Part shown: positions 32,700-44,390 of the stretch, one piece after another | Layout: the number at the start of each line of letters is the position of its first letter | Numbering within the stretch: position 1 is the first letter of the stretch | NCBI GenBank assembly: GCA_018136815.1 | Contig: CM030933.1 | Coordinates: forward strand, 744,001 to 808,000 | Length of the DNA: 64,000 nt | From: Isochrysis galbana | Taxonomy: Eukaryota > Haptophyta > Isochrysidales > Isochrysidaceae | Reading direction: 5' to 3' | The notes under the pieces: model-generated | Seen by the model: only the letters and a program-made list of their open reading frames with translations | What the model was told of the DNA's origin: nothing | The model's database searches: none | Made by a program: the position numbers and the translations under genes

Positions 32700-33740
32700 A
32701 TGGCTGCTAATTCAAACATGGGTAGCCTCTCCACCCTCGCACTCACTCATACTCCCGACACTGTAGTCCCGGTGACTGGATCATTACATGGCTTGGTAAC
32801 AAAACTTCTGAATAATCCCCTTCATCCTCTCACTCTCACCGGGCGACCACCTTCTTCTCCTCCCACCGGGCAACCTCCTCCTCCGTCCCCCTCCCCCTCT
32901 TCGCCCTCGCCGCCGCCGCCCTCGCCTATGATGGGGGCATTCGAAAGATTCAAGGTAACCCAAAAACAGTTGGACCGATTGCTAAAAGAATCGAAAGCTC
33001 ACAAAGGGACCCCCAACCCGGGCGAAACAGCTCAGTGGCTGTCGTACTACAGCATTTACCTCGGGATTTTAATCACCGTCTTGAAATACCTGCAGGAACT
33101 TGCCGAAGTGAGATCGAAAGAGATAAAACGTGAGTTACACCTGACTAATCTAACGCAAGAGTACCAAACCCATGGGTTAGCCCGACATACTAGATCTTAT
33201 GCGAAAATGGCGGCTGAGTTCAAACAACGAGTGGATTCTTACACAACTATGGTAAGTACCCTTGAGGAATTGGCCAAGAAAACACCCGAACCAATTTCGT
33301 TTAGGGACGCTGTCTCAAGCATTCTCGATGAGGAATGGACAGCTTTGTCTAAAGCTCTGGAAGGTATTGAAACATTGGACTTGGATGCGATGAGGAGCCC
33401 CGTAACCCATATCGAGAACTGCGTACTTACCAAACCTGAAGTTAGCGATCACTTAAAAAAACAGCTACGAAAATTCCAGGAAAGATACGACAAAGTCTTA
33501 GAAGACTACTGCCCGGTATTCAATAAAAAGAAGCTGCTATCACTACGTAGCAATAACACAAAACATAGGCTATACGAACTGCAGCGGAAGCTAGAATTGT
33601 TCATTGAGATAACCAGTGAGTACTCTCAAGAATATGCCGGCAAATTTATTCGTGACATTCATAATCTAAACAAAGAATATCATGACGTAGTCGAGGAAGC
33701 TTACGATGCAATACGGAGTAAACAGGGAAACACCTCTTGA
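32700..33740 (+). CDS. Unknown ORF-B of a low-GC module (346 aa, coiled coil)
   Basis: ATG 32,700, MAANSNMGSLSTLALTHTP. Residues 50-77 are a Pro/Ser linker (PPSSPPTGQPPPPSPSP). Residues about 80-340 are almost entirely helical with repeated charged heptads (ERFKVTQKQLDRLLKES; KQLRKFQERYDKVLEDY; YAGKFIRDIHNLNKEYHD). This could be a structural or scaffold protein. No enzymatic motif. A GTGTCGCATTCGCGA retroelement start lies about 40 nt after its stop. Codon use is AT-richer than that of flanking host genes. No family assigned. Confidence 0.55.
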   Translation: MAANSNMGSLSTLALTHTPDTVVPVTGSLHGLVTKLLNNPLHPLTLTGRPPSSPPTGQPPPPSPSPSSPSPPPPSPMMGAFERFKVTQKQLDRLLKESKAHKGTPNPGETAQWLSYYSIYLGILITVLKYLQELAEVRSKEIKRELHLTNLTQEYQTHGLARHTRSYAKMAAEFKQRVDSYTTMVSTLEELAKKTPEPISFRDAVSSILDEEWTALSKALEGIETLDLDAMRSPVTHIENCVLTKPEVSDHLKKQLRKFQERYDKVLEDYCPVFNKKKLLSLRSNNTKHRLYELQRKLELFIEITSEYSQEYAGKFIRDIHNLNKEYHDVVEEAYDAIRSKQGNTS

Positions 33741-33778
33741 AGGGCGTGTCTCCGCGAAAGAGCGGACGAGACGACGTC

Positions 33779-34165
33779 CCCGTGTCGCATTCGCGAATCG
33801 ACACTCGTTAGGCTTCGCTCTTCTCTTCGTCGTTCGGTATTTATCGTCGCTCTCGCTCTCGTCGCTCTCGCTCTCGTAACACTCATACTCTACAACCTCG
33901 CCTCGCCTCGCCAGCCCCTGCCACCACAGCCCTCCTCTCACTCACCCTCGCCTCTCGCCGCTCGCTCAATGTCGCTTTCGCCGCCGTCCTCGCCCTCGCT
34001 CAAGCCCGCCTGCCCGCCTTCCTCTGCTGACGGGCTTCAGCCCGTCAGCACCTCCGAACTCGTCTCCTCCGCCGTGCCTGCCGCCGGCATGGCCCCTTCC
34101 TCATTGCCCTCAGGCCCTATGGGCCATCACAATTCGTCACCCCGCCGGAGCCCCCCCCTCGCTCG
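33779..34165 (+). mobile_element. Retroelement 5' end with Ser/Pro-rich ORF1 fragment
   Basis: Begins GTGTCGCATTCGCGAATCG, then a leader of repeated TCGCTCTCG words, then ATG 33,969 opening MSLSPPSSPSLKPACPPSSA. The reverse complement of 60,347-59,461 has the same order: motif, TCGTTCTCG-rich leader, then MSVPSSRSPSPKPVLPPFSA. The copy is cut off near 34,165. Confidence 0.5.
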
Positions 34166-34209
34166 TCAGATATTTTTTGGGCCGGGCGTGCGAAGAGAGA
34201 GAGAGAGGC

Positions 34210-34425
34210 ATGCCGCTCCCACTGGTGACCGTCGTCCCATGGGTCGGCTATGAGAGCTACGAGCGGCTCGTGCCCAACGGCCGCGTCAACGGCAAGGACA
34301 CGGGGCACAAGGTCAACAACCCGACGCACGCCGCCTTCCGATTCGCCTTCCGCGACGAAGGCAGGGCGTGGACCACCTCTCTCTGCCTGGCTAAGTTTTT
34401 TGTCACGCCCTCCCATACTATTTAG
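34210..34425 (+). pseudogene. Temptin-like domain fragment
   Basis: Frame MPLPLVTVVPWVGYESYERL, VPNGRVNGKDTGHKVNN and FRDEGRAWTTSLCLAKF. The pattern 'ipNG..v...GHkvnN......F...F...g..WT..LC' is that of temptin-type secreted domains, which normally continue with a DxDGDG..NG segment that is missing here. I read it as a captured or truncated exon. It is followed by CCCTCCCAT and a short hairpin (CTATT/AATAG, 34,418-34,439). Confidence 0.4.
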
Positions 34426-34612
34426 GTATTAAACAATAGCCGCACCCACACCTTGGAGGGTAAGAGTAGACCGGCAACGCTTCCCTTTGCGCTCTTGGTC
34501 CGGGTGCCACTTCTGTGAAGGTGCAATCTGAGGGCCAGCAACCAGCAACCTCCTAGTAAAGTATCTGTACTCTAGTAGTAGTAGTAGTTCTACACTGGCG
34601 CCGTTCGGCTTG

Positions 34613-37504
34613 ATGGCGCTGCCCTCGTCGGCGCCGCTGCTCGACGAGAGCGCGCGGGCTAGTGCAAGGGCGTCAGCGGCGCTGGGCGAGTTGGCGAGCT
34701 CGCTCGAGCGGCTGCACGCCAACCCCACCGCGCTACACTCCCTTGCCGCTCAGGTTGCCGAGCTTCAGCGCTGGCGCGAAGGCGCCGAGACTGAGTTCTT
34801 GGAGCTCAGAGATGAGCTCTTGCAGCTCCGCAAGGCTACCGGGGTGAAAAGCGCAAGGGAGGCAGGCCAGACAGGCGATGCCGATGCAGGACAGCCTCTT
34901 CCCGTCCGTGACGCTGATGCAGATCAGCCGGGAGCGAGCGCGAGTGCGGATGAGACCATCTCTAAATCACATGAGGAGCGGCTGCGCGAGGCCACGCTCG
35001 CTCGACATGACGAGCTGCTCGAGGCGGAGCGGCGACAGAAGTCGGAGGGCGCCTTCGTTATGGATGTGAACCCTGGGACTGACTCCACCGGACGCCCGAA
35101 GACGGGTCGTACCTTCACGCCCCACCAACCGAAGCCAGCCTTGCGCCCACGCTCTTGTGCCGAGCGAAGCAATGTGTCAACCCCAACACCAGTGTCAGAA
35201 GCGCCCTCGCGCTCACCAGTGTTGGGCAACGGCAATCGGCCACCTGTGGCGTCGCCGCTGCGCTCGACTCATGCGCCGCAGCGCCCCCCAGGGCACCGAG
35301 GGCATTCGCCGTTGCCATTGGCCAGCGTGTCTGCGTCCACCACAACTGAAGCATCTGTAGCGCAGTCGCATGTACAGCGAACAGTTCCGGCACCACCGGC
35401 GCCGGCTGAGCAGCCGCCGCCAGTTGCGGCGCAGACAACAGTGCCTGTATATCTCCTAGACCAGTGCAAACGTCTAGCCACCGTCGGTGGTGGCTCATCG
35501 GCGCTCAATGGCAGTGGCGCCGCTGCAGTTGACGCTGTGGGCACCGGTGAGCCAAGGGATGACATCGCATCGGCCATTTCAAGTCTCGCGTACAGCACAG
35601 AGTTGCGCGTGCTCATCGGTGGCACCGCCGATGGGCGTGTTGTGGCATGGACATGGCAAGAGACAGGCGACAGTATTAGAAGCGGGCCGGACTCAGCAGG
35701 CAAGGAGGGTCGCGGGTTGTGGAACTTGACTGGATGGTATCAAGTGTGCCGTTCGACAACAGGCACGAGTGTAGAGCCAGCCCATGGCGCCGAGGTGAAT
35801 GCTGTGGTGCTTGGCGGCGCGCTTGCCCTCGCGGGCGCGGCAGATGGCTGTATTACTGTCTTGCGTGTAGGCGTCGAGGACGGACGCGCCCATCTATTCA
35901 AGCTCTACACGCTGCGGCTCAGCGGGAGCTTAGGACGTGCTTCCGCCCCAGTGGACGAGGTGAGATAAAGTCCATGCGCCCTCTTCTAGACTTCTCCTGC
36001 GATGCCAGATGCCATCACTCCCAAATTGATGAAGGCGGCCAGGAACGACGCCAGCAATCATACCGTGAAGCAGGAGGAGGGTGTTCTAGCAGTTCTTCTC
36101 AAGTTCGTACTTCTGAACGCCCCAGCCCCCCGCTCATCCATGTTCATCCAGGTTATGTGTCTCGCCTTACCACCCCCAGTGCTCCTCTCATCAGCCGCCT
36201 CATCTCTCGCCTCGGCGGGCAATCTTTCATCGCCCAGGACTTCGCCTCCATCCTCGCCTGGCACATTACCCGGCGTTGAGAAGATGGTGCCCCATCAAAG
36301 TCCCACCGAGAAGCCAGCTTTGCCCGCTGCAACGGTCGGCGCGCCGTTTGCGCCCACTGCTGTGAGCTGCTCCGATGCGACAGTCGAACACACATGGGCG
36401 GTCGCTGGCTCCCAAGGCATGGTCGTGCGAGTATGGTCTCTCGCGAAAGGGGCAGTGGTGCAAACCTTGCAGGTGGGTGCGCTCACACGAGGTCCTCGAG
36501 CGGCCTTGTCGCATCCCTGCTGCGCTCGAGGTGGCGGCCCCTTTGCCACCCTCTTCTCACCGGCATCTCCGCTGTCAATCCTTGCCCGCAGCACACACAT
36601 TGGGTTATGGCAGTGTCGCTCGAATGCGCCCCGCCGCTCATCGGCCTACCTGGTGCTGCGGGCAGCAAGAGCGCCTACCTGCTGTCAGGTGCCTTTGACG
36701 GCCGCTCTTCCCTATTCCGCGCCGAGCTTGGACGAGCGGGTGATGCGCCAAATGGTTTCCTTAAGGTGCATTCCTTTCTTCCGGGACCTCCGCCGGCGCT
36801 CACCGCCGGCTGCACAGGCACTCACAGCGGTGGGGGTGACAACGAGGAGGAGCTTGCCGACGGCGTTCTGTCGTTGCTCATTTCGGCGCAGCGTGATTTG
36901 GTGGTGGCTGGCCTCAACTCGGGGCTTCTCTGTGTGTGGAGCCTTGGTCGACTGTCGAGTGCACCAATTGCGGTGGGCCGGCAAGCAAATGGAGCAGGCG
37001 CCTGCTCTTTGGCATGGTGCGGTAGTGGAGCACATTTCCTCGCTGGCTCGGAAGACGGGATTTGCAAGCATTGGGAATACCTTGAGGACAACAGTGGCAC
37101 GAGGTGAGGAGGAGCTTGGCCGGTCCCAGCTCACGCATCCTAGGCCCACGAGTTGCAAGGTGGGGTGGGGTGGGGTAGCGGGTTTTGTGCCTGCTCATCG
37201 TCCTGTTTTCCCATCCCAATTTTTGCGTGGAATGCAAGGCTACACGTACGCCTCATGTACCACCCCAGCCCTATCGCCCTCACCCTGTCCTCTCCTCCTC
37301 GATGGCGCGTGGCCCCTTAGGCGTGAGCCCACCGGAAGCCTTAAGTGTATTGAGACTGCGAGCATTGCATCGGATGCTGAAGTCATGGCTTTGGCGTGTT
37401 CTTGTGATGACCCGCCGATGCACGCGTTCTGCGGCATCAGCGACGGAAGTCTCATCGGAATCGGTCCGACTGCGAGAGTTGTGGACGACGTGACGTGCGT
37501 CTAG
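34613..37504 (+). CDS. WD40-repeat protein with disordered N-terminal half
   Basis: Exons 34613-35959, 35990-36472, 36592-37103 and 37339-37504; phases 0, 0, 2; 835 residues. The N terminus is helical (LGELASSLERLHANPTALHS) then long, Pro/Ser-rich and disordered. WD40 blades start near residue 320: ISSLAYSTELRVLIGGTADG, HTWAVAGSQGMVVRVWSLAK, SAYLLSGAFDGRSSLFRAEL, LVVAGLNSGLLCVWSLGR, CSLAWCGSGAHFLAGSEDG and a last blade in exon 4. The exon 2/3 join makes TLQ|HTHWVMAVSLEC, a good blade turn. Likely a protein-protein scaffold. The first intron would be only 30 nt (GTGAGATAAAG...CTTCTAG), unusually short; if it is retained the protein ends at 35,967. Confidence 0.7.
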
Positions 37505-38034
37505 CGGCCGCATTGGAAGTCATCGGAGAAGAGGGCCCACGTTGGCCCGTGTCGATATTCCAATTCTTGATGTCTTTGCGTTGCCATCACCAACGACTTT
37601 CTTAGCACGAAAGTGAGACTCAAAGAGGATTCGGGATTTGCATTGGCGTTCTTGCGTCGGGAGGTGGTGAACAAGGTGTCTGCGCACGACGAGTTCTCAA
37701 ACTTACCGTGCATGGTGACATGTTGCGAAAGTAGAGGGGGAACGAAAGCCATCACCGTGATTCTCTCGTCAGCCATCCTATCACAGATACCATCACTGTG
37801 CATTCTTGCGCAAACATGTCGTTCCGGCTCCCTGTGGCGGGCTGCGCCCACTGCACGGGTATGGAGTCAAAACGTTGTTGTTGTTTATAGGCGCTCTGGG
37901 GGGGGGGGGGGGGGTCATCATACTGGACGCCCGCCCAACTGCTTCCCTGTCTCCATTCATGGGCACGTTTTGGGCACGTTTTCCTAGATGAGCATACGTG
38001 TGTGGAGCGGTCGTTTTGTTTAGAGGTCGGTTAC

Positions 38035-38330
38035 CTGTCGCATCCGCGATCAACCTTTTTGTTTTAGAAGTTGTTTGCGTTTCTATGTTCCCTCCTTGCA
38101 GGCTAGCCACGAGTCACCGTCGCAAGGTCCTACATTCGCCCATTCGCCCTTGTTGCCCTCGCCTCCTTTGTCGCCTCCTTTGTCGCCAGCTTGCCCCTCA
38201 CCTGGCTTACCTCCTTGCGTGCTCCTCGCGTTTTCAGGCTAAGTCGCGCGTTCAGGTATCGCCGGTGCAAGGAACCGCCCCCTTGCGTGACCCTGATTCC
38301 CCCTCAGGTGTTGGCCGCTTCAGCCGGAGC
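38035..38330 (+). mobile_element. Retroelement 5'-region family, copy
   Basis: Starts CTGTCGCATCCGCGATC and matches 7,041-7,210 and the reverse complement of 60,345-60,070, including CTGGCTTACCTCCTTGCGTG and GTGACCCTGATTCCCCCTC. It is joined directly to the piggyBac-like remnant. Confidence 0.65.
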
Positions 38331-38339
38331 CATCGTAGC

Positions 38340-39036
38340 GCGGAATGATCAACACCGTTGCAAGCGCCCGTGCCCAAAGGTTCTAAACGACTACACTCAG
38401 GCCCAGCCAGCCATCGACGTTCACAATCGACTTCGCCAACGGCATCTGGCGATGGAGAAGGCCATCCTCACCAACAGCTTCAAGATGCGCTTCTTCACGA
38501 CGAACCTAGGCATGCAGGTTGTTGACGCCTATCTCGCCCACAAGTTCCTTAATGATCCGAACGCGGATTTTAAGAAGGAGATGGAAAAACTCGCCTACCG
38601 ACTCATGCACAATCCTGACGCACCCCAACGCACATCGCCCACCCCCAGAGCGCACTGCGCACGGCCATCCAACTCGCCTAGCGCATATCCTTGCACAGCA
38701 GACGGACGCAACCACGTGCTGACCCCCTTCAACCAGATCAATTGGTATGTCTTGGCGGGCGGCAGCCGCCAGCAGAAATGCATGTATTGCGGCATGCATA
38801 CCTCGACCGCTTGCAGCATCTGCAGTACGCCCGGTAACGGCCTCGTGCCGGTTTGCGTCAGCCAAAATCGTAAGGGCATTCGCAAAGAGTGCGCTGCCAC
38901 GCATGAGCGATTCCCAAATTGGTATCCTCGGGGAGACCCCAAGCGACCGGGCCGCGGCGGCAACAAGCGTAGTCGCAGCGCCAATTATATTCCCGCTATG
39001 TATATGCCAGATTGCATGCCCTGTGATGACGACTAG
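38340..39036 (+). pseudogene. piggyBac-like transposase C-terminal remnant
   Basis: Reads NDYTQAQPAIDVHNRLRQ, MRFFTTNLGMQVVDAYLAHK and EMEKLAYRLMHNPDAP, then a Cys-rich tail (QKCMYCGMHTSTACSICSTP, VCVSQNRKGIRKECAATHER). The combination of a 'qpavDvhN..rq' strand with a terminal zinc-like cluster is that of piggyBac-type (DDE_Tnp_1_7) transposases. The catalytic N-terminal two thirds are missing. Confidence 0.6.
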
Positions 39037-39049
39037 TTGCGAGCGTGTG

Positions 39050-39240
39050 CGTGTGCGTGATCACGTTTCAGCGTTTAGCGATCACGTTTCAACGTTCTAC
39101 GGACGGTGATTTGCCACCTCCAATCGATCAAAACGTCGCATAAATGGCGTCGAGCGTCATATATATGGTGTCTGTGCGTATACGATGTCATATGAGCGAC
39201 CAATGGTCATATCTATGCTATATGACTCTGATAATGTGCT
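39050..39240. repeat. ATCACGTTTC and GTCATAT word islands
   Basis: GATCACGTTTCAGCGTTTAG then GATCACGTTTCAACGTT (39,059-39,096), followed by GTCATAT/ATATGAC words in both orientations (39,145-39,225). The AT-rich stretch continues to 39,290. From 39,290 to 40,060 I see no supported gene. Confidence 0.45.
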
Positions 39241-40179
39241 AAAATACCTCAAAAAAGGTCAAAACAAAACTATTTTAATGTTAGTAAGGACGACAACAAA
39301 ACCATTTGATTCTCACGTAAACACCCGGTTTCTCATGTGCGCAAACGGACTCTGAAAAAGGCCACTTCGGCCCACTGCGATGTTGCCTCGGAGAGGGTTG
39401 TCCGATGGGCCACCGGCCAGGGCTCCTCTGCCAGGCATACTTAGGGGTTGGGATGGGCGCGGATCCATCCGCATGGGTCCACTGCCCACTTCCGCGGCGG
39501 TCCCGGTGGGGCCCGTCGCGTTGGCGTTCGTCAAGGGGCCGGCAAATGCCGGCCGCTCTGCAGGAAATGCTCACGCCAGCGCGCCAGCTGGTGTCTGGTG
39601 TGGGGGGGCATCATTTGGTGTGAAAGGCGCTTCTTTGGCGCCAGTCCTCGTGTCAGGGTCTCAGGTGGCTGCATGCGCCGCGGAAGCACCCTGCCGCGCG
39701 CGCCATGTCCCCCACTGCGGGTCGCGTTGGCAGCGCGCGAAAGGGCGTCTGGAGCCCGACTTCAGATGCCGATAGCGAGCGTGATTTCGTCGCGGTCAGG
39801 TGGACCCTCGCGGCGAGTCTATCGGGAGTGCTTGTGAGGGCCCCAATCCACCGGGCCCGGCGTCTCAGCTGCCCTGTGAGTCTGTCTGTGTGAATCTGCC
39901 CGCGAGTCGTTCAACGTCAATTTCTGTAGTCTTCAATATTTGTATACAAAAAAAATCGAATTTCGCGTTCGAATTCTTAATATTTATGCTAGGGGCCTAT
40001 TAGATAGTGACCATATTAGCTGCCTGGGCGCAAAAAATACAGATTAGGGTGCTAATTTGACCTAGTTATGACAAGGTGAAGTCGTTGTCTTTAAGACTAC
40101 CGGTAGTCGATTCGTTGCGCCCCTTCAACCGTTCTTGCCCAAAGAGCCTGGATACAACACTCCTGCGGCACGCGCGATG

Positions 40180-40587
40180 GCGTGCCTGCGCCAGGCCTGC
40201 AGCTACTTGCTGGCGACCCCTGGAGGCTCCTGGAGGCCAGCTCAGGGGGCAGAGGAGGTTGGGGCTGGGCCCTGGCCTCCCCCGCCTCTCCCTCGCTGGC
40301 GTTCCTGAGCCTCTGGGGCCCCCAGTCTGCACCTGTCTGCCTGTCGAACAGGGGGGGAGGGGGGGTTGGAGCGATGGGCTGGCCACGAGGGGCCAGAACG
40401 AGCGATCCAGGCGTGCCTGTCAGCTGTCAGTGGGAGAGTGGGTGAGTGGGTCAGCAGGGCAGTGGCCTCCTGGCAAGCCATCAGGCATGCCAGGAGGATG
40501 GGTGGTTCCTCCCCCACGGCAGGGGAGGAGTGGAGAGAGAGGGGGGCTCGTGCCCCCCCATGGGCGAACCAAGTATAAACTTAGTTC
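40180..40587 (+). repeat. Hairpin-tailed dispersed repeat, most complete copy
   Basis: About 400 bp: a 5' body shared with 45,655-45,790 and 17,740-17,880 (-), then GGGCTGGCCACGA, CTCCTGGCAAGCCATCAGGC, GTGGTTCCTCCCCCA and CCCCCCCATGGGCGA (all shared with 47,485-47,705), ending in stem GAACCAAGT / ACTTAGTTC with loop ATAA (one mismatch). The 47.7-kb copy has GAACTAAGT, restoring perfect pairing. Confidence 0.7.
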
Positions 40588-41079
40588 AGGAGCAATTAGT
40601 AGAAAAGAGTAGAACAAGAAGACTGCCTCACAACGCGCGCCTAGCGGGAGGTTTGAGGTTTGATAAGAGTTTAATGTAAATGCGGACTCAGCAATAGAAT
40701 CTTGGAAAACTGGAGTCAACGAGAGAGAGAAAAGAAAACAGAGCGAGCCATATTGTATTTTCCACCCTTGGGAGTACCCCTAGACCCTTGCCCCCTTTCT
40801 TCTTTCTTCATGAAACGAAGAGTTCGAGCTTGTCTATTGTAAAGTACATCTTGCAGAAAGTACTTGATTCAAATCCTTTGTTCAGTAAAAGAGAGAAAAG
40901 AAGGGCGAGGGTCGTCCGAGAGGAGGCAGCACCCAAGTAGCTTTCTCTCTCTTCCCAACAACAATATCTATCTTCTCTGTGTCGCCCTCTCCCTCTCCCT
41001 CCCTCGCTCTCTAGATTCCTTCTCTCTCTTTGCCTCCTCCTCACATCTGTCTCTCCTAAAGAAGGACCTCCCCCATGCC

Positions 41080-41300
41080 CCTCTTGAGGGGGGGGGGGGT
41101 AGAGAAAATGGGGAGAGAAAGGGGAGAGAGAGAGAAAAGGGGGGGGAGGGGCGAGGGGGGAGTGGGGGGAGGAAGGGCGGGGGGGCGGGGGGGGGGGGGG
41201 GGCAGAGAGGAGAGGGAGGGAGAGAGGGAGAGAGAGAATCGGAGAGAGAGAGAGAGAGAGAGAAGCTGCGAGGGGGGGGGAAGGGGGGAGGGGGCCGGTG
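41080..41300. repeat. G/A low-complexity tract
   Basis: Poly-G blocks and GAGA runs upstream of the EEP gene. Open frames here are compositional. Confidence 0.8.
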
Positions 41301-41314
41301 GGCCGCGGAGAGCG

Positions 41315-44300
41315 ATGCTCTCTCTCTCTCTCTGCGCCGCCGCCGGCTGGTCTGCGAGGCCTGTGCAGGCTGCACGAGGGTGTGGGCGTCGGAGCGAAGC
41401 ATTGCTCTGTGCTCCCGAGCCGCCTCGCCTCCGCATCGCCACCTTCAACCTTCTCTGCCCCGCCTACCGCCGGATGAGTGTGAGAGACGACGATGTGAGA
41501 GAGGCTCAGTTCACGGCAGCCTTCACCGCGCGCTCCGAGCGCATCCTCGAGTTTGAGCCGCTCTGGTCGGCTGACATCATCTGCGCGCAGGTGAGCGGAG
41601 AGCGTGCCGCGTAAAGAGGGGCGCGGGTGGGGTGGAGGCAGGCTGCACAGCCGAGGAGGGAGGGGGGGGAAGGTAGAGGACTGTGGCGTGTGTTCTGCCT
41701 CCTCACTGCCGCCGGAGAGGGGGGGTGGCGTGAGGGCGCAGCGGTTATACTAGACGCGTACATCCGCGAGCATAATGCCCCTGAGATCGTACTGCTGGCG
41801 CCGGTCAACACTCACGGGCGTGAGTGACAGAGCTGCCGCTCATCGGCGGCGAGCACCAGCGTGGGCAAGTTCGAACACATCCATGGTCCTTGATCCGACA
41901 AGATGTGCATTCCCTGCAAGCGTAGGAATTCTGGTATGGGAACGACAAGTATTTCGAACAGGTGCTTAGAGTAGCGGCATCGTCAACTTAGGCCTCTGCA
42001 TTTGCATATATGGTCTTGTTTGCCATCCAAGAAGAACTCGTGCATCAACAGCCTTCTCCTTTCGCACATGCTTATAGATGGTAAACCGGCTTGAGTCCCG
42101 CTTCCGAATGCACGGTATGCAGCGCCCGCGCATCTCTGCCACAGTTTCCCGGCCTGATGGCTTATTCATGGCCATCTCGCGCGAGTGGGAAGTTGTGCGC
42201 GAGGTTGATCTCGACTTCGAAGACGCGGCCGGGCGATGTGCCCAGGTGAGCTAGGCGTGGGCGCCATGCCTCCGGACGGTAGGCAGCTAACGCTCTAGCC
42301 CTTCTCGAGCACAACGAGCTGACCTACTTGTCAGCTGCGTCCTAGTTGAATCGCCGAAGGATAGTCACGAAATGGGCAGGCCTTGATCAACAGGATTTTC
42401 ACCTGTGCGTCCGCGCCTCAGGTGCTGCATTTGCGAAGGGTGGGCAGCACTGCGGCTGAGCGCGGGGTGGCTTCAGATTCGAGCGATGCGGAGGGCTTTC
42501 TCGTGGGCGAAGACGTACTCTATCCTTCAAGTGAGCAAGGCGATATGCGCAGAAGCTTAGATACCAAAACGAGACGGGGGGGCGCTAGTGTGGGCGACAA
42601 CGCCGCTGGCAAGGAAAATGTGGTGAGTAGTAGGCTGGGAGCGCTCGATGGTCATGCACTGCAAGACCATAAACCTGATATTGAATTGGCCGACGGGCTA
42701 GCTGTCGAGGGGGATACTGAGGGCGAGCACATAGGCGGCAATCAGACGCGGACTATCGATGAGATCATCGTGGCCAATGTCCACCTCCTCTTTCCGCACA
42801 ACTCCGCTTCAATTCGCATTCGGCTGCGGCAGACGCACAAGTTGCTCTGCTATCTTGACGAGTATAAGTATGCAGCGTCTACTGTGTCTGATCACCCATG
42901 CTAAAACTCCCAACGGGCGCAGCGAATGAGTCATCACCACATCTTCCCGTCTCTCGCTGTTTTCGCAGGCGCTCGCTGCCCACCGGCCTCCCAATCCTCG
43001 TTTGCGGCGATCTCAACGGTGATTCAAGCTCGGTTGTCCTGCGTCACCTCCGCCGCCATGGCTGGGAGGACACATTTGCCACGATCAAACCACAGTTTCC
43101 GCATTGGGTGTCGCACATGACGCACCGTGGGACTGCAATGGGATGCGACTATATCCTGTTGCAAAACCCCTCCAGACCTAGACAGGCGCGCATGAGCACT
43201 CCGCTTCCAAATTCTCGCAACAGAAGCCAAGCGTTGAGTGGCTAAAAAGCATCGGCTCTTGCCTTTCCTAAAGCATCTGCACTCTCGCAAGTTCTCTTCG
43301 TCCATCGATTGTCGCACAGGTGGTGATTCCATGGACAGATGTGGTCTTCTCTGAGATTGCGGGAGAGCTCCAATCAAGAGGGTTCAAGACTCCGGAACAG
43401 GTCAGCGGCTTGCGTGGGCGCCTAGCCTTGGATCCTTCGCCATCGCGGAACACGAAGAGTATGCACATGAATTGATGGCCGCTTCTCGCCCGCTAACTCC
43501 TAGGCTTGGGATTACTTTGCCTCGGTGGCTTCCTTGGGTGGCGGTGTCTCCGCTGCCGGTTTCGCTCAGGTGCGCGTCCCGTCTCTCTCCTACGGTTGAC
43601 GGCGTCCATCCTAATGTGGCTTCCACGTTTGGCCTAGTGTTGTTGTCCATGACACCCAGATCCATCTTTACTGACCACTGCATGTAGGCCTTATTTTCTT
43701 TGGGATTTGGGGGAGGGACGGGCAAACCTACACTCACTGCTGTCGAAGTCGACATGCTCGCAAACAGCTGTGACGTTGACGGCAATGGCTTTATCGACTC
43801 TATCGAGTGGTGAGATAGCAGTTCATTGCGATATGCGCAACGCTCAACGTGCCTGCCGGCTCCTCGCCTCGCCTCGTACCATTCATTCACTACATCGAAG
43901 TGCGTGTCGCCCGTCTTGGTCGCAACTTCGCCAAGCACTGCATTGGTAGGTGCACCCGTTTCTCGGAAGCTCTGCGCCGTCTACGTTATCGTGGCCTCGT
44001 TCGTGATGCTCCAGATTGTCGAGCCGACCTCAAAGTAGTCGACGCACAAATTTTCCCAAGGGTAAGCACTGGATCGAAGTCGCCACAACCCATGGCGTCC
44101 ATGCCCCACACCACCGCGGCAGCCCAAGCCCCCTCAAAACGGATGCTTTCTCACCCCTGAATGGTTTGCGAACCCTTTAGTGTCTCGAGGAGGGCAGATG
44201 GCCGCAAGAGGCAGATGGCGGGTGGGACTTGTCTGACCACGGCGTCGTTGTTTCTACTTTTGAGGCGGCAACGACGTGTGGATGTTCTGCAGACACGGGC

Positions 44301-44390
44301 GTATCGGACGAAGATAGTCCACCTGCGATTGAGGAGGAAGAAGGGGCGAGTTTGGACGTCTTTGGAGAGCTCAAGATGCGAAGTGCATGA
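41315..44390 (+). CDS. Endonuclease/exonuclease/phosphatase (CCR4-like) protein with EF-hand
   Basis: Exons 41315-41590, 41926-41961, 42078-42245, 42422-42867, 42969 to about 43245, 43320-43400, 43504-43569, 43688-43809, then about 43,820-44,061 and 44181-44390. EEP motifs fall in order across the joins: RLRIATFNLLCPAYRR; Q|EFWYGN (metal-binding Glu, 12-codon exon); RPDGLFMAISREWEV; IIVANVHLLFPHNS; PILVCGDLNGD; MTHRGTAMGCDYILLQNP; and GGWDLSDHGVVVSTF at the end. A canonical EF-hand loop, DVDGNGFIDSIEW, lies before the last motif. The same order occurs in the plant Ca2+-binding EEP family (At5g54130 type). A deadenylase or phosphatase role under Ca2+ control is inference. Exon 5's end and a frame change after SIEW (43,809-43,820) are unresolved. 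Confidence 0.75.
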
